Source of the DNA: a candidate division CSSED10-310 bacterium
GTDB lineage: Bacteria; CSSED10-310
Reading direction: 5' to 3'
Length of the DNA: 64,000 nt
Assembly: GCA_016931515.1 (NCBI GenBank)
Contig: JAFGEQ010000023.1
Location: 1 to 64,000, forward strand
Notes under the pieces: model-generated
Told to the model about the DNA's origin: nothing
The model's input: the letters and a program-made list of their open reading frames with translations, nothing else
The model's database searches: none
Made by a program: the position numbers and the translations under genes
In this document: positions 26,073-34,897 of the stretch, in pieces
How positions within the stretch are numbered: the stretch's first letter is position 1
Layout of the letters: every line of letters starts with the position of its first letter

Positions 26073-27464
26073 ATGACTGTGATTCCGGATTATCTTGAAC
26101 AGATACAGCGCGACCTGGAAGCCTCGGTGGAGGAGTTGGAGAAGACATTTCCTTTTGCTCAGGCATTGTTCACAGAGCAGGATGGAATATCAATGTATGT
26201 ATCGGGCAAGGATATCGGCATTGCGTCTCAACCTCCCCGCAGAGGCGCAGTATTGTCGGTGTATAACGGAGGAACTTATGCCGAGTTGGCCACCTCGGAT
26301 ATCAGCCCATCGAATTTAAAGATCCTGGTGGATCGGCTGAAAGACCGGATTAAGGTTGAGAGAGGATCATTTCCGGATCCCGGAAACAAGTGGTCCGGAC
26401 AGTTCTTTTCACATTGCGGGGAAGATCCGAGATCCATGGCGAACAGGGATAAACTCGATCATCTTCAATCGATGCAGGAACGCCTGTCCAAAATGAGTCC
26501 CCGAATCGTATCTGCTCCAGTCCGTTATGGAGAGCGTGTGGATCGACGGATCTACGTCAATCGAAACAAACAGTTGTTCCAGGAATTAATCAACACGGTG
26601 TGTGTACCTGTAGCCATTGTTTCTGATGGAAAGAGCAGCAAAGTTTATCATGCCGGTAACGGGATCCAGGGAGGTTTCGAAATTGCTCGAATCAGTGACG
26701 CTGAACTGGCCATAACGGTTGAGAACGCGGAACGCCTTCTCACTGCAAAGAATGTTGAACCTGGAATTTACGATGTTGTCGGCGGACCGGCGCTGGCTGG
26801 TGTCATTGCCCATGAAGCATTCGGGCATGGTGTAGAGTCAGACATGTTTCTGAAGAAACGGGCGATGGCTGCCCGTTTCATCGATAAATCTGTTGCCAGC
26901 GACATTGTCAATCTGATCGACAATCCGGCATTGACAGGGCAATCGGGCAGTTATTTTTTTGATGATGAGGGGTATCCCGCAACAGAAACCCGGATACTTG
27001 AGAACGGTGTTCTCAGGAGAGTTCTGACCGATCAGTTGTCCGCGATGCGGCTGGGTATTCCCCGAACGGCAAACGGGCGCCGGGAGTCTTACGCCAACAA
27101 AGTGTACACCCGAATGAGCAACAGTTACTTTGGTCCGGGTGCTCAGACTGTGGAAGAGATGATTTCATCCGTGGAATATGGTCTATACATGCCGGACGGC
27201 AGTAACGGAATGGAAGATCCGAAAAGTTGGGGTATACAGGTTGAGTCACCGTATGCTGTTGAAATCCGGCGGGGAAAACTGACGAATATAGTTTATTCGC
27301 CGGTTGTGATAACCGGATTCGTCCCGGAATTACTCAATTCGATAACCATGATCGGTAAAACTGTTGGCTTCATGGGTCTGGGAACCTGTCAGAAAGGACA
27401 TAAAGAACAGGTGAAGGTCGCAATTGGGGGACCGGCGCTAAAAATGAAAGCGCGGGTTGGTTAA
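26073..27464 (+). CDS. tldD: TldD-type metallopeptidase subunit
   Basis: Catalytic subunit of the TldD/TldE heterodimeric metalloprotease, which degrades unfolded or modified peptides and in E. coli matures microcin B17. 463 residues from ATG 26073, seven bases after GAGGGA; the upstream TTG 26025 and ATG 26034 are poorer starts. The zinc motif is intact: His247, Glu248, His251 in AHEAFGHGVESD (HExxxH). Family landmarks include GIYDVVGGPALAGV before the zinc site, DDEGYPATETRILENGVLRRVLTD, NGRRESYANKVYTRMSN, and the C-terminal Cys segment GLGTCQKGHKEQVKVAIGGP. Gene order tldD - tldE-like - ATP-grasp with gaps of 15 and 3 bases indicates one operon. The ATP-grasp neighbour is the unusual part and suggests a specific peptide substrate. 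Confidence 0.93.
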   Translation: MTVIPDYLEQIQRDLEASVEELEKTFPFAQALFTEQDGISMYVSGKDIGIASQPPRRGAVLSVYNGGTYAELATSDISPSNLKILVDRLKDRIKVERGSFPDPGNKWSGQFFSHCGEDPRSMANRDKLDHLQSMQERLSKMSPRIVSAPVRYGERVDRRIYVNRNKQLFQELINTVCVPVAIVSDGKSSKVYHAGNGIQGGFEIARISDAELAITVENAERLLTAKNVEPGIYDVVGGPALAGVIAHEAFGHGVESDMFLKKRAMAARFIDKSVASDIVNLIDNPALTGQSGSYFFDDEGYPATETRILENGVLRRVLTDQLSAMRLGIPRTANGRRESYANKVYTRMSNSYFGPGAQTVEEMISSVEYGLYMPDGSNGMEDPKSWGIQVESPYAVEIRRGKLTNIVYSPVVITGFVPELLNSITMIGKTVGFMGLGTCQKGHKEQVKVAIGGPALKMKARVG

Positions 27465-27479
27465 AAAAGGAGTCAGTGA

Positions 27480-28784
27480 ATGCTGGACGCTATTCGATCT
27501 ACATTGGGCAGGGATAAACGGATCTCCGGATGGACAATTCTGGAACACACGAGGGACAGCTACCAGATTTATACCAGTCTGAAGAGGCAGGAAGCGATCC
27601 GGGCAGTGTCTCAGAAACGATGGAAAATTACGATTTTTTCGCCACTACCCGGACAAACGGAACTGGTTGGACAAACCGATTTTGAGCTCGTTGAGGGTGA
27701 GCAGCGACTGGACCGACGGTTGGAAATGGCGATTGAACAAGCCCGGCTTCATGGAAACCCGCCGTTTAAACTTCCATCACCCGGGGCGCAATACCCGGAT
27801 TTTGATGATTCCGATCCCGACATCCGGGATCGACCATGGGACACTCTCGGAATTTTAAATGACGCGATCGAGGAATCTGTGGACCGGGAATCCAATATTG
27901 AACTCGCCAGTTCGGAATTGTTCCTGGATGAATTACGCCACCGGCTGCTGACATCCTCCGGACTGGATCTTCATCTTGAAAAAAGCCACGTGACCTGGGA
28001 TGTCTGTCTCCTGTACAACAAAGCCGGCTCGGAAACTGAGTTCTGGGAAATGAAAACTCGACCGGGAGCCAGGTACCTCGATGTCAAATCGGATATCTCC
28101 CGTTTTGCCGGATACGCCCGGGATGCGGCACCTGCGATTGTTCCCAGAAGCGGCAACTGCCCGGTTGTGCTGACCGGTGATCACCTTTTCGTTTTACTGC
28201 AGTATTTTTTGCACCATTCCAGTGCATCAGCAAAATATAACAATTCATCCCTTTTCTCACCGGGAAAACCCGTCCTTCCAGATACTCCCCGGGGAGATCC
28301 TCTGACGTTGTTTTCCAACGCCCTGCATCCCGGCGGTATCTTTTCCTACCGCTTCGATGGTGAAGGATCACCCGGAGACCGTATTCCAATCATCGAAAAC
28401 GGCAATCTCAGCGGTTTTTGGGGAACCTCCCAATATTCCGAATATCTGAATCTGCCAACGACCGGCAGCTTCGCTAATTTTGAAATCCCTGCAGGCAAAG
28501 TGAGTTGGGATGACCTGTTTAAAAGCGACGACCGGGTGATTCTTGTGCTCCAATTTTCGACGTTTGATCCACAACCCGTCGCCGGCAACTATCTGGGTGA
28601 GATACGTGTGGGATATGAATTTCGAAAGGATGGATCGGTTGTTCCACTTCGGGGTGGCAGTGTCACAGGAAATGTGGTAGACGGAATGCTTGATTGCCGC
28701 TTTTGCAGCGAATTGGACACTTTTTACGGGTATCATGGACCGCGCGGAATACGATTTGAACGCGCTCAAATTGCAGGAGACTGA
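27480..28784 (+). CDS. TldE/PmbA-type partner of TldD
   Basis: 434 residues, ATG after AAAAAGGAGTCAGTGA. Same fold family as TldD, but no HExxxH, as expected of the non-catalytic TldE (PmbA) subunit that shapes the substrate channel. Visible landmarks are DVKSDISRFAGYARDAA, the strand CPVVLTGDHLFVLLQYFLHH at the place of the TldD zinc helix, the segment GGIFSYRFDGEGSPGDRIPI IENGNLSGFWGT (start/end near residues 280-315) and the C-terminal LRGGSVTGNVVDGML. It is more divergent than typical PmbA, including an acidic insertion around residues 100-115 (DFDDSDPDIRDRPWD). It is encoded 15 bases after tldD and 3 bases before the ATP-grasp gene. Family assignment is strong; its ligand is unknown. Confidence 0.87.
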   Translation: MLDAIRSTLGRDKRISGWTILEHTRDSYQIYTSLKRQEAIRAVSQKRWKITIFSPLPGQTELVGQTDFELVEGEQRLDRRLEMAIEQARLHGNPPFKLPSPGAQYPDFDDSDPDIRDRPWDTLGILNDAIEESVDRESNIELASSELFLDELRHRLLTSSGLDLHLEKSHVTWDVCLLYNKAGSETEFWEMKTRPGARYLDVKSDISRFAGYARDAAPAIVPRSGNCPVVLTGDHLFVLLQYFLHHSSASAKYNNSSLFSPGKPVLPDTPRGDPLTLFSNALHPGGIFSYRFDGEGSPGDRIPIIENGNLSGFWGTSQYSEYLNLPTTGSFANFEIPAGKVSWDDLFKSDDRVILVLQFSTFDPQPVAGNYLGEIRVGYEFRKDGSVVPLRGGSVTGNVVDGMLDCRFCSELDTFYGYHGPRGIRFERAQIAGD

Positions 28785-28787
28785 TGA

Positions 28788-30161
28788 ATGAACAAAGATC
28801 TCTTCGTGACCGAAATCGAAAATCATTTTGATGACATTCTTCGCCGGATGGAAGCGCGTGGCGTGTCGGGACTCGGGCTGATGAACAGCTTGTCGCAACG
28901 CTATATCGAAGAGCGATGTCTTGCGAGTGGAAAGCCCTTTCCAACATTTTTAAAACCGGCGTTCATGTCGCCCGGGCAGTTCGAAATGGTCAAGCGTGTT
29001 ACCAATATTACAATGAAATGCCTGGAGAAAGTATCCGATCTTTTCTATGAAGATCCGAAATATCTGCCGTTGTTCGAGATGGCTCCCGGAGAGGAAGAGC
29101 TGGCTCGTATCCGGCCGCCGTACGCCAACAAGGTGCAGCATGCCCGTCTTGACGCCTTCATGTCGGGTAACGATCTGAGGTTCTGTGAATTCAACTGCGA
29201 TACGCCGGGGGGCCCGGGATACAGTGATATTCAACTCAATCTGTTGATGGAAACGGAACCCCTCATTGAGATTCAGAAACAATATATCCTTGAGAGGGAC
29301 ACATTCATGGAGAATGTTCTCCAGGGTCTTCTCTCCTGCTACCGTGACTATGGATGGGATGGTTCGGGCAAACCCAGGATCCTGATCCATACGCTCTTCG
29401 ATCTCGACCCGACAATGAATGAACTGGAGGTGCTGCAAAAATACTTCCAGCAGAGAGGACATGATTGTGTTATTGCACAGCCTCAGGACTGCTCCTTCGA
29501 AAACGGAGTCCTGACGGTTGGAGGCGGTCCGGTCGAACTGGTCTATCGCCGCGGTGCCACCGCCTGGTGGTTGAGTCATTCCCGGAATTACTCAGCTTTG
29601 TGGGAAGCGTACAAAGCGGGTGCAATATGCATGGCCAATCCGTTGAACTCAAAACTCGCAGGGAAAAAATCACTGATGGCCGTCCTGCAATCCGATGCCA
29701 TGCGGGACAAACTGACCGAAGAGGAAAAGGACGTTGTTCAAAAACATGTTCCATGGACCCGGCTGGTAACTGACGGGAAGACATCCTATGATGGCAAAAC
29801 CGTTGATCTGCTGGATTTTCTTCGGGAAAACCGGGCAGCCATGGTAATGAAACCCATCGGCTTATATGGCGGTAAAAATGTCGCCATCGGTCATGAAATG
29901 AGCGATCATGACTGGTTCGAAGTCCTCGAAACAGCGGTTAAAGAACGCTATGTTGCTCAGGAATATATCCCCATTCCCGAGATCGATCTTCCGGTCTACA
30001 ATCAAAACGGGCTTCATTTCGAGAAAAAGAAAGTCAACATCAATTTCTTTGCATTCAACGGTCAATACGCAGGCGGCATGGCACGAGTCAGTGACAGCTC
30101 GATTATCAATATCAGTGCCGGTGGCGGATTAATTCCGTTGATGGCAGCAGCAAAACGCTGA
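28788..30161 (+). CDS. Circularly permuted ATP-grasp enzyme (glutathionylspermidine-synthase-like fold)
   Basis: 457 residues. ATG lies 3 bases after the tldE-like stop, with AGGAGA inside the preceding gene, so translation is coupled. Motifs match the circularly permuted type 2 ATP-grasp / glutathionylspermidine synthase group: RFCEFNCDTPGGPGYSD (the EFN-D-PGG acidic motif), ELVYRRGATAWW, the nucleotide-binding strand MVMKPIGLYGGKNVAIG, YVAQEYIPIPE, and the C-terminal NISAGGGLIPL. Such enzymes join a carboxylate to an amine at the cost of ATP, usually making a peptide or amide bond on a peptide or polyamine. No amidase domain is fused to it. Being next to TldD/TldE suggests that the ligase makes, and the protease later cuts, a modified peptide, but the substrate is not visible and no precursor peptide gene was found nearby. 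Confidence 0.85.
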   Translation: MNKDLFVTEIENHFDDILRRMEARGVSGLGLMNSLSQRYIEERCLASGKPFPTFLKPAFMSPGQFEMVKRVTNITMKCLEKVSDLFYEDPKYLPLFEMAPGEEELARIRPPYANKVQHARLDAFMSGNDLRFCEFNCDTPGGPGYSDIQLNLLMETEPLIEIQKQYILERDTFMENVLQGLLSCYRDYGWDGSGKPRILIHTLFDLDPTMNELEVLQKYFQQRGHDCVIAQPQDCSFENGVLTVGGGPVELVYRRGATAWWLSHSRNYSALWEAYKAGAICMANPLNSKLAGKKSLMAVLQSDAMRDKLTEEEKDVVQKHVPWTRLVTDGKTSYDGKTVDLLDFLRENRAAMVMKPIGLYGGKNVAIGHEMSDHDWFEVLETAVKERYVAQEYIPIPEIDLPVYNQNGLHFEKKKVNINFFAFNGQYAGGMARVSDSSIINISAGGGLIPLMAAAKR

Positions 30162-30183
30162 CCGGGGAGTTCCGGAACCCGGA

Positions 30184-31080
30184 TCAGGTCCGGCAGGATG
30201 GTGGCTCCGGATGTTTGTAAAATCGTGTCGTCGGGTAGGCAAGGCTGATATCCGGTTCTTTCGAGAAAGCTCTGAGAATAGCTTCCCAGACATGTTGTTC
30301 CGATGACCGACGCTGGCGGGGATCGACGAAATACCGGATAGTCAACAGGACACCGCTTTCCTTTACTGACGTATATACAATAGGGGTCAATGTTCCGTAG
30401 AATATCAGGAACTTTTCCGCCGCTTTCCGTATCTGTTCACGGGCGCCTTCCGAGAGATGTTCCACGGAATCCCGGGAAATCTCCGTCAGTATGGTTTTTG
30501 CCTTCTGCCAGTCGCTCTCAAACGTGATCAGGACGGGGATCTCATTCCATATATAAGCAAACCCAATGTGATAATTCGATAGCGGTTCCCGGAGTACTTT
30601 GCTGTTGGGAACATGCACTATCCGGCCGGTGCTCTGGTCCGCGTCAACCCAGTTCCCGATCTCCACCAGGCTGAATTGAAACAGCCGGATATCAATGACA
30701 TCACCCGCTGTCTCCCCTATCTGTATCCTGTCCCCAACTTTGAATGGTTTGCGCCAGACAATGAACAACCAACCTGTCACATTTGCGATTGTATCGTGCA
30801 TGGCAATGGCCAAGCCCGCACTGGCCAGTCCAAGAAAAGTGGATACCGATTGTACATCTCGAATCCACACAGGTCCGATCAACAGGATCAGCAGCATTGT
30901 GAACGTATAAACCAGAATTCGTCTGTACCGATATTCCCTGCGTGCTTCCGTCACATATCGGGTGATCGTTCTGCTGATGAGTATCCGGCTAAGGATCAGG
31001 ATCAGCAGGATGGCGATTGTCAGGATAAATTTATCCCTGGATTCCGGAGAAATGTTGATGTAATGTTCCCAAAATCGCAT
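30184..31080 (-). CDS. MscS-family mechanosensitive channel
   Basis: 298 residues; small-conductance channel protein of the inner membrane, releasing solutes on osmotic downshock. Helices at about 18-35, 57-75 and 80-105; the pore helix reads FLGLASAGLAIAMHDTIANVTGWLFI, the Ala/Gly-packed TM3 typical of MscS. The beta domain follows with KPFKVGDRIQIGETAGDVIDI and a VPNSKVLREPLSNYH stretch. The second TM carries a basic segment before it (TEARREYRYRR). It lies convergent to the ATP-grasp gene, 22 bases apart. The ATG at 31080 has only a weak ribosome site. Several MscS paralogues do things other than osmotic release, so the physiological role is open. Confidence 0.93.
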   Translation of the reverse strand: MRFWEHYINISPESRDKFILTIAILLILILSRILISRTITRYVTEARREYRYRRILVYTFTMLLILLIGPVWIRDVQSVSTFLGLASAGLAIAMHDTIANVTGWLFIVWRKPFKVGDRIQIGETAGDVIDIRLFQFSLVEIGNWVDADQSTGRIVHVPNSKVLREPLSNYHIGFAYIWNEIPVLITFESDWQKAKTILTEISRDSVEHLSEGAREQIRKAAEKFLIFYGTLTPIVYTSVKESGVLLTIRYFVDPRQRRSSEQHVWEAILRAFSKEPDISLAYPTTRFYKHPEPPSCRT

Positions 31081-31301
31081 TAAAAGTATTCCGGATTCTG
31101 ACCAATATCGGTTGAAGGGTCGATTGATTCAATTCCTTACGTTAAGATAGTAAAGAAAAGTGAGCCGGAAGGCAAAAGCATCCGCACAATTAATGTATCC
31201 TTCGCGGTATTTAAGAATCTATGAATCGATAGAGTGTCGGGGGTGTATTCCGGAGGTGTATTATCGATAATTTTTATATTCAGATCTGTCACATCAGACG
31301 G

Positions 31302-32405
31302 TTGTCACGAAAGATCGCGACATGTGTATTTTTCCTGATGCTGGCGATGTTCGTTACAATAGGCAGGGCATCGGATGATGACGCGACGCCCCATCCAAAG
31401 ACGAGAGGTATGGCACCAATCCTTACCCCATTCTATTCACCGGAAACCGGATGGGGTGGTGTTGCTTCCTTAATCATGTATTGGAATGCCGATCGATCCG
31501 CTGCCAGACCCGACACGGCGTCGATTGTTGGTATCTATACTCAAAAAGAGCAAATGCTGTTCGGTTTGAATGTCGATCAATATTTGCTTGGAGACAGGCT
31601 TCTGATCAAAACAGGGCTTGCAACCAGTAATTGGAAAAAAACATTTTTTGGCATAGGCGGCGAACCACCCCAGGGTTACCCGTCGGATTTTGAGGAAGAA
31701 TACTTTACGGAGACATTAAAGGGAGACCTGGGTCTGGCCGGCCGGCTCCGAGAAGGATTGTATGCAGGCCTTCATTGGTCGATCTCCAGCACACGAATCG
31801 ATCCGGTGGAGGATGCGGTATGGCTTGCCGGTTCAGACCTTCCCGGTCTGAGTGGGGGCAATGTATCGGGGCCTGGTATTATCATGACGTGGGACACTCG
31901 TGATGAAGCTTTTTTTCCGACCCGTGGTCAGCTTTTCCAAGCCGAATACAACTGGTTTACACCCGAAACAGGAAGCGATTACGATTTCGAGCAGGCGTCT
32001 GCCGACATGCGGTTCTATTTCACGGTTTTTCCCGGGCATATCCTGGCCCTCCAGGGCAATTTCGTGTATCTGGCTGGCGAGATACCGTTTTACCGATTAC
32101 CGAGTTTATCGGGGAACGGGCTGATGAGGGGTCTGGAGGGAGACCTGTATATCGACAGGCTGAGGCTCGCGATGCAGGCGGAATATCGGTTTCCATTGAT
32201 CAATCGATTCAGCGGAGTCGTGTTCATCGGAGCCGGACGGACAGCGCATGATCGAAGAAAACTGCTGGAAGATCCGGAAATCGCGGCAGGCTTCGGTGTT
32301 CGTTACACGGTCGAGAAGAATAAGAAAATAAATCTAAGACTCGATATCGGTTTTGACGAGGCCGGCGACCGAAAGTTTTATTTTACGCTCCGAGAGGCTT
32401 TCTAG
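31302..32405 (+). CDS. Omp85-superfamily outer-membrane barrel without POTRA domains
   Basis: 367 residues, outer-membrane protein. After a signal peptide (cleavage near GRAS/D) the whole protein is a beta-barrel with the Omp85 signature strands: PFYSPETGWGGVASL at the front, ITWDTRDEAFFPTRG-like stretch (TWDTRDEAFFPTRGQLFQAE) in the middle, the loop-6 motif LMRGLEGDLYIDR (the (V/M)RG element), and a final Phe (LREAF). POTRA repeats are missing, so it cannot be a classical BamA; similar short barrels occur as surface-antigen or D15-only proteins. The start is uncertain: TTG 31302 has no ribosome site, while GGAGG at 31252-31256 precedes an in-frame ATT at 31260. Monocistronic and divergent from mscS. 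Role unknown. Confidence 0.8.
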   Translation: MSRKIATCVFFLMLAMFVTIGRASDDDATPHPKTRGMAPILTPFYSPETGWGGVASLIMYWNADRSAARPDTASIVGIYTQKEQMLFGLNVDQYLLGDRLLIKTGLATSNWKKTFFGIGGEPPQGYPSDFEEEYFTETLKGDLGLAGRLREGLYAGLHWSISSTRIDPVEDAVWLAGSDLPGLSGGNVSGPGIIMTWDTRDEAFFPTRGQLFQAEYNWFTPETGSDYDFEQASADMRFYFTVFPGHILALQGNFVYLAGEIPFYRLPSLSGNGLMRGLEGDLYIDRLRLAMQAEYRFPLINRFSGVVFIGAGRTAHDRRKLLEDPEIAAGFGVRYTVEKNKKINLRLDIGFDEAGDRKFYFTLREAF

Positions 32406-32561
32406 AGCAATTGAATCGATGTAATACTGCCATTCCGTGAATCCCGGTAGCCGAAGAGTGCTGCTGATTATCTTGCCCGGGCGGACTCCTGGTATTTTGA
32501 CGGCTGACTTCTTTTATGTTAAATAAACTGGTTGGGATGCAATTCCCGGGAGGGGCTTTTA

Positions 32562-33266
32562 ATGAAATCAAACCGAATATCTGTTTTCGTATTAATCAGT
32601 ATGGCGATGACATTGACAGGAGCCGTGCTTGCCAACGATTTCCAGGGTCTCACATATCAATTGGAGTATCCTTCAGCGGAAGGTCGTTTTGCGCTGGCGA
32701 TTGATCTACCGCTTGGATCATGGGATATCGATCTCACACTGCCATTGGTTGCGGATATGCCGGGGCAGTATCTGACCGATGCCATGAACCGCTTCTGTGA
32801 TCCGACGAGCCCCGAGTTCGATCCGGCACTATGCGGAATACTTCATACAATCCTGTCATCTGACGCTTTGGCCTGGTTGAATTCTCAATGGAACACTACG
32901 ATCGAAACTCTGCTGGGGATACTTCCCATGAATATCACAACGAACCAGTTGCCGTGGCCGATGGACAGATTAGGATTCATAAGTATTCATAACTACAATG
33001 ATTTCCCATGGCTGTGCTCCTGGGATACCGACACCGGTGATTACACCTTGCAGCCTTTCCATATTGAAAACACTGAAAGTCCGGGGTATGGCATCGAGAT
33101 TACCCGGATCTATGATTTCGGGGGTAACGGCCGGATCGATAGAGACAATGATTACCGACTTGACGGCCTCTACGATTATTCCATCAGTCAGGTTATTGCT
33201 GCCGGGGATGTCAACGTCTCACTGACAATCGGGCTACCGGCCAATTGTACTGCTCAACCGCTCTGA
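32562..33266 (+). CDS. Secreted protein of unknown function
   Basis: 234 residues from ATG 32562, six bases after GGGAGGGG; an ATG at 32532 upstream is disfavoured. Signal peptide with cleavage near VLA/ND. I do not recognise a family. The mature protein starts with alternating strands (TYQLEYPSAEGRFALAIDL), has two Cys in a short segment (RFCDPTSPEFDPALCG), a Trp-rich centre, and near the end an Asp/Asn-rich loop, DFGGNGRIDRDNDYRLDG, that looks like a Ca-binding loop as in dockerin or EF-hand-like repeats but is not followed by the usual helix. It sits alone between the Omp85 barrel and the flavin-fold gene, with the same orientation as both. Probably periplasmic or extracellular. Confidence 0.75.
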   Translation: MKSNRISVFVLISMAMTLTGAVLANDFQGLTYQLEYPSAEGRFALAIDLPLGSWDIDLTLPLVADMPGQYLTDAMNRFCDPTSPEFDPALCGILHTILSSDALAWLNSQWNTTIETLLGILPMNITTNQLPWPMDRLGFISIHNYNDFPWLCSWDTDTGDYTLQPFHIENTESPGYGIEITRIYDFGGNGRIDRDNDYRLDGLYDYSISQVIAAGDVNVSLTIGLPANCTAQPL

Positions 33267-33321
33267 TACCGCAGCCCATTATTCTTTGTTCCGGATCCGG
33301 ATCTTTGTCGGGGGTTAATCT

Positions 33322-33804
33322 ATGCAGCAATATCATCTTCGGCGAAGCGAAAAATCTATCGTCAGCCAAACAGAGATAGTGTCGATTTTGAAAAGAAACA
33401 AGTGGTTGACTCTGGGGCTATGCAACGATGGGGAACCGTATGTTGTCACTCTCAATTACGGATTCGCGTCGAACACCAACAGCTTGTATATGCATTGTGC
33501 CACGCATGGTCATAAATTGGACATCATCCGGCAGAACAATCTCGCCTGTGCGTCCATTGTTGAGGATCTGGGTTATAAGATCGGTGAATGCGATCATGCT
33601 TTCCGGTCAATTGTCATCCATGGAATAGTGGTGCCTGTTAAGGATTCTTCTGAGAAGATTCTGGCGTTAAAGACAATGATCCGACATCTTGAGCCTGATC
33701 CAGACCCGGTTATAGGTCGATTTTTTAAACAGGGTTTCGATGATACGGGACTGGAAATACTGAGACTTGATATCAAGAGGATTGTCGGCAAGCAAAATTT
33801 ATGA
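33322..33804 (+). CDS. NimA-like pyridoxamine 5'-phosphate oxidase-fold flavoprotein
   Basis: 160 residues, cytosolic. The sequence fits the NimA / PNPOx-like split-barrel family: an N-terminal RRSEKSIVSQTEIVSILKRN, then LGLCNDGEPYVVTLNYGF (the strand contacting FMN), LYMHCATHGHKLDIIRQN (the FMN phosphate and putative cofactor-side His), SIVIHGIVV and a C-terminal helix. Members bind FMN, or in some cases haem, and some reduce nitroimidazoles; the native substrate is usually unknown. The ATG follows GGGGGTTAATCT, a workable ribosome site. It is 28 bases before the lipoprotein gene, so the two may be co-transcribed, but no functional link is evident. Confidence 0.87.
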   Translation: MQQYHLRRSEKSIVSQTEIVSILKRNKWLTLGLCNDGEPYVVTLNYGFASNTNSLYMHCATHGHKLDIIRQNNLACASIVEDLGYKIGECDHAFRSIVIHGIVVPVKDSSEKILALKTMIRHLEPDPDPVIGRFFKQGFDDTGLEILRLDIKRIVGKQNL

Positions 33805-33832
33805 TGCCTGGGAATGATCGCAGGGAAAAAAC

Positions 33833-34897
33833 ATGGTAAATGGTGTGAAGTTACCAATAGTATGGATTTGTTTAGGCTTGATGGTGTCCTGTTGCAACAA
33901 TACCGGTAACGAAACAAATGAGTTTAAGGGTTCATCCTGGGAGAAGTCTGCCCGACTATCTCTGGAGTCCGAATTTATAGATGTCGGACATCATCATTCA
34001 GGTGATGAACTTATACGCAGTATCCGGTTTAAAAATTCAGGTACAGATGATCTGATTATCAAGAGGGTCATGGGCGTCGGTCAGGGAATCCAGGTCGATT
34101 TCCCGAAAAATCCTGTGAAACCCGGCGAAGGCGGAATTATTACAATTCAGATTCGGACCGCGGGTCGGATTGGGACTGAAGAGCGGCGGATAGTCATTTT
34201 GAGCAACGATATGATTACACCCCGGCAATCGGTTACAGTGTCAATGATTCTGGATATGGATCTCGGCATTCGCCCCCGTAATGTATGGTTCGGAGATTTC
34301 AAAGGAAGCACGCCTGTCAAGAGAGAATTCGACATCATCGGTACCAGGATCAATGAAATCGACTTAAAGTCGTTATTGATAGATGCAGGGATTCGTTCGG
34401 AACTCCTGTCATTCACAATTCATGATAGACGAAATGCCGAACCTCCCTCCATTTCAGTGGAGGTACAGCTTGATCCTGCCCATCTTCAACCCGGCACGTT
34501 CAAGATTCCGATTTTCGCAGAAACAAAGCTCTCGAATACGCCAATTCTGGATGTCATTCTAACCGGAAGCCTTCTGGGATCATTCGAAATCACTCCTGCT
34601 CGTGTGTATTTCGGCCAGTTTGTCGAAGGAGAGGTGATGCATCGAACCGTGACGCTGTCGAGGTATGATGGGAAGGCCTTCAGGATAACCGGGGTCCGAT
34701 CGAACGAAGCCTGTTTCTCAATTGACAGCGTACCGGGTGAAACCGCATCCAGCCATAACTTAACAATCATTTTTACACCGGGCAAAACGTCTGAAATGCG
34801 CTTTAACAGCAATGTGATTGTTGAGACTGATGCTCAGGATGGTCAACAGATTGATATTCCGTTATATGCATTCCGAAAAATAGTCCGATCGAAATGA
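33833..34897 (+). CDS. Lipoprotein with DUF1573-like Ig domains
   Basis: 354 residues. Signal ending in the lipobox LMVSC, so it is probably membrane-tethered. The mature part consists of repeated Ig-like units with the DUF1573 pattern: SEFIDVGHHHSGDELIRSIRFKNSG, ...PGEGGIITIQIRTAGRIGTE, and a second unit ITPARVYFGQFVEGEVMHRTVTL, ending SEMRFNSNVIVETD. Such domains (ASH/MSP-like) are periplasmic beta-sandwiches of structural role. The stop codon overlaps the start of the HAD phosphatase gene by four bases (ATGA), showing translational coupling. There is a double Cys at the lipobox (SCCN). Function beyond fold is unknown. Confidence 0.82.
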   Translation: MVNGVKLPIVWICLGLMVSCCNNTGNETNEFKGSSWEKSARLSLESEFIDVGHHHSGDELIRSIRFKNSGTDDLIIKRVMGVGQGIQVDFPKNPVKPGEGGIITIQIRTAGRIGTEERRIVILSNDMITPRQSVTVSMILDMDLGIRPRNVWFGDFKGSTPVKREFDIIGTRINEIDLKSLLIDAGIRSELLSFTIHDRRNAEPPSISVEVQLDPAHLQPGTFKIPIFAETKLSNTPILDVILTGSLLGSFEITPARVYFGQFVEGEVMHRTVTLSRYDGKAFRITGVRSNEACFSIDSVPGETASSHNLTIIFTPGKTSEMRFNSNVIVETDAQDGQQIDIPLYAFRKIVRSK

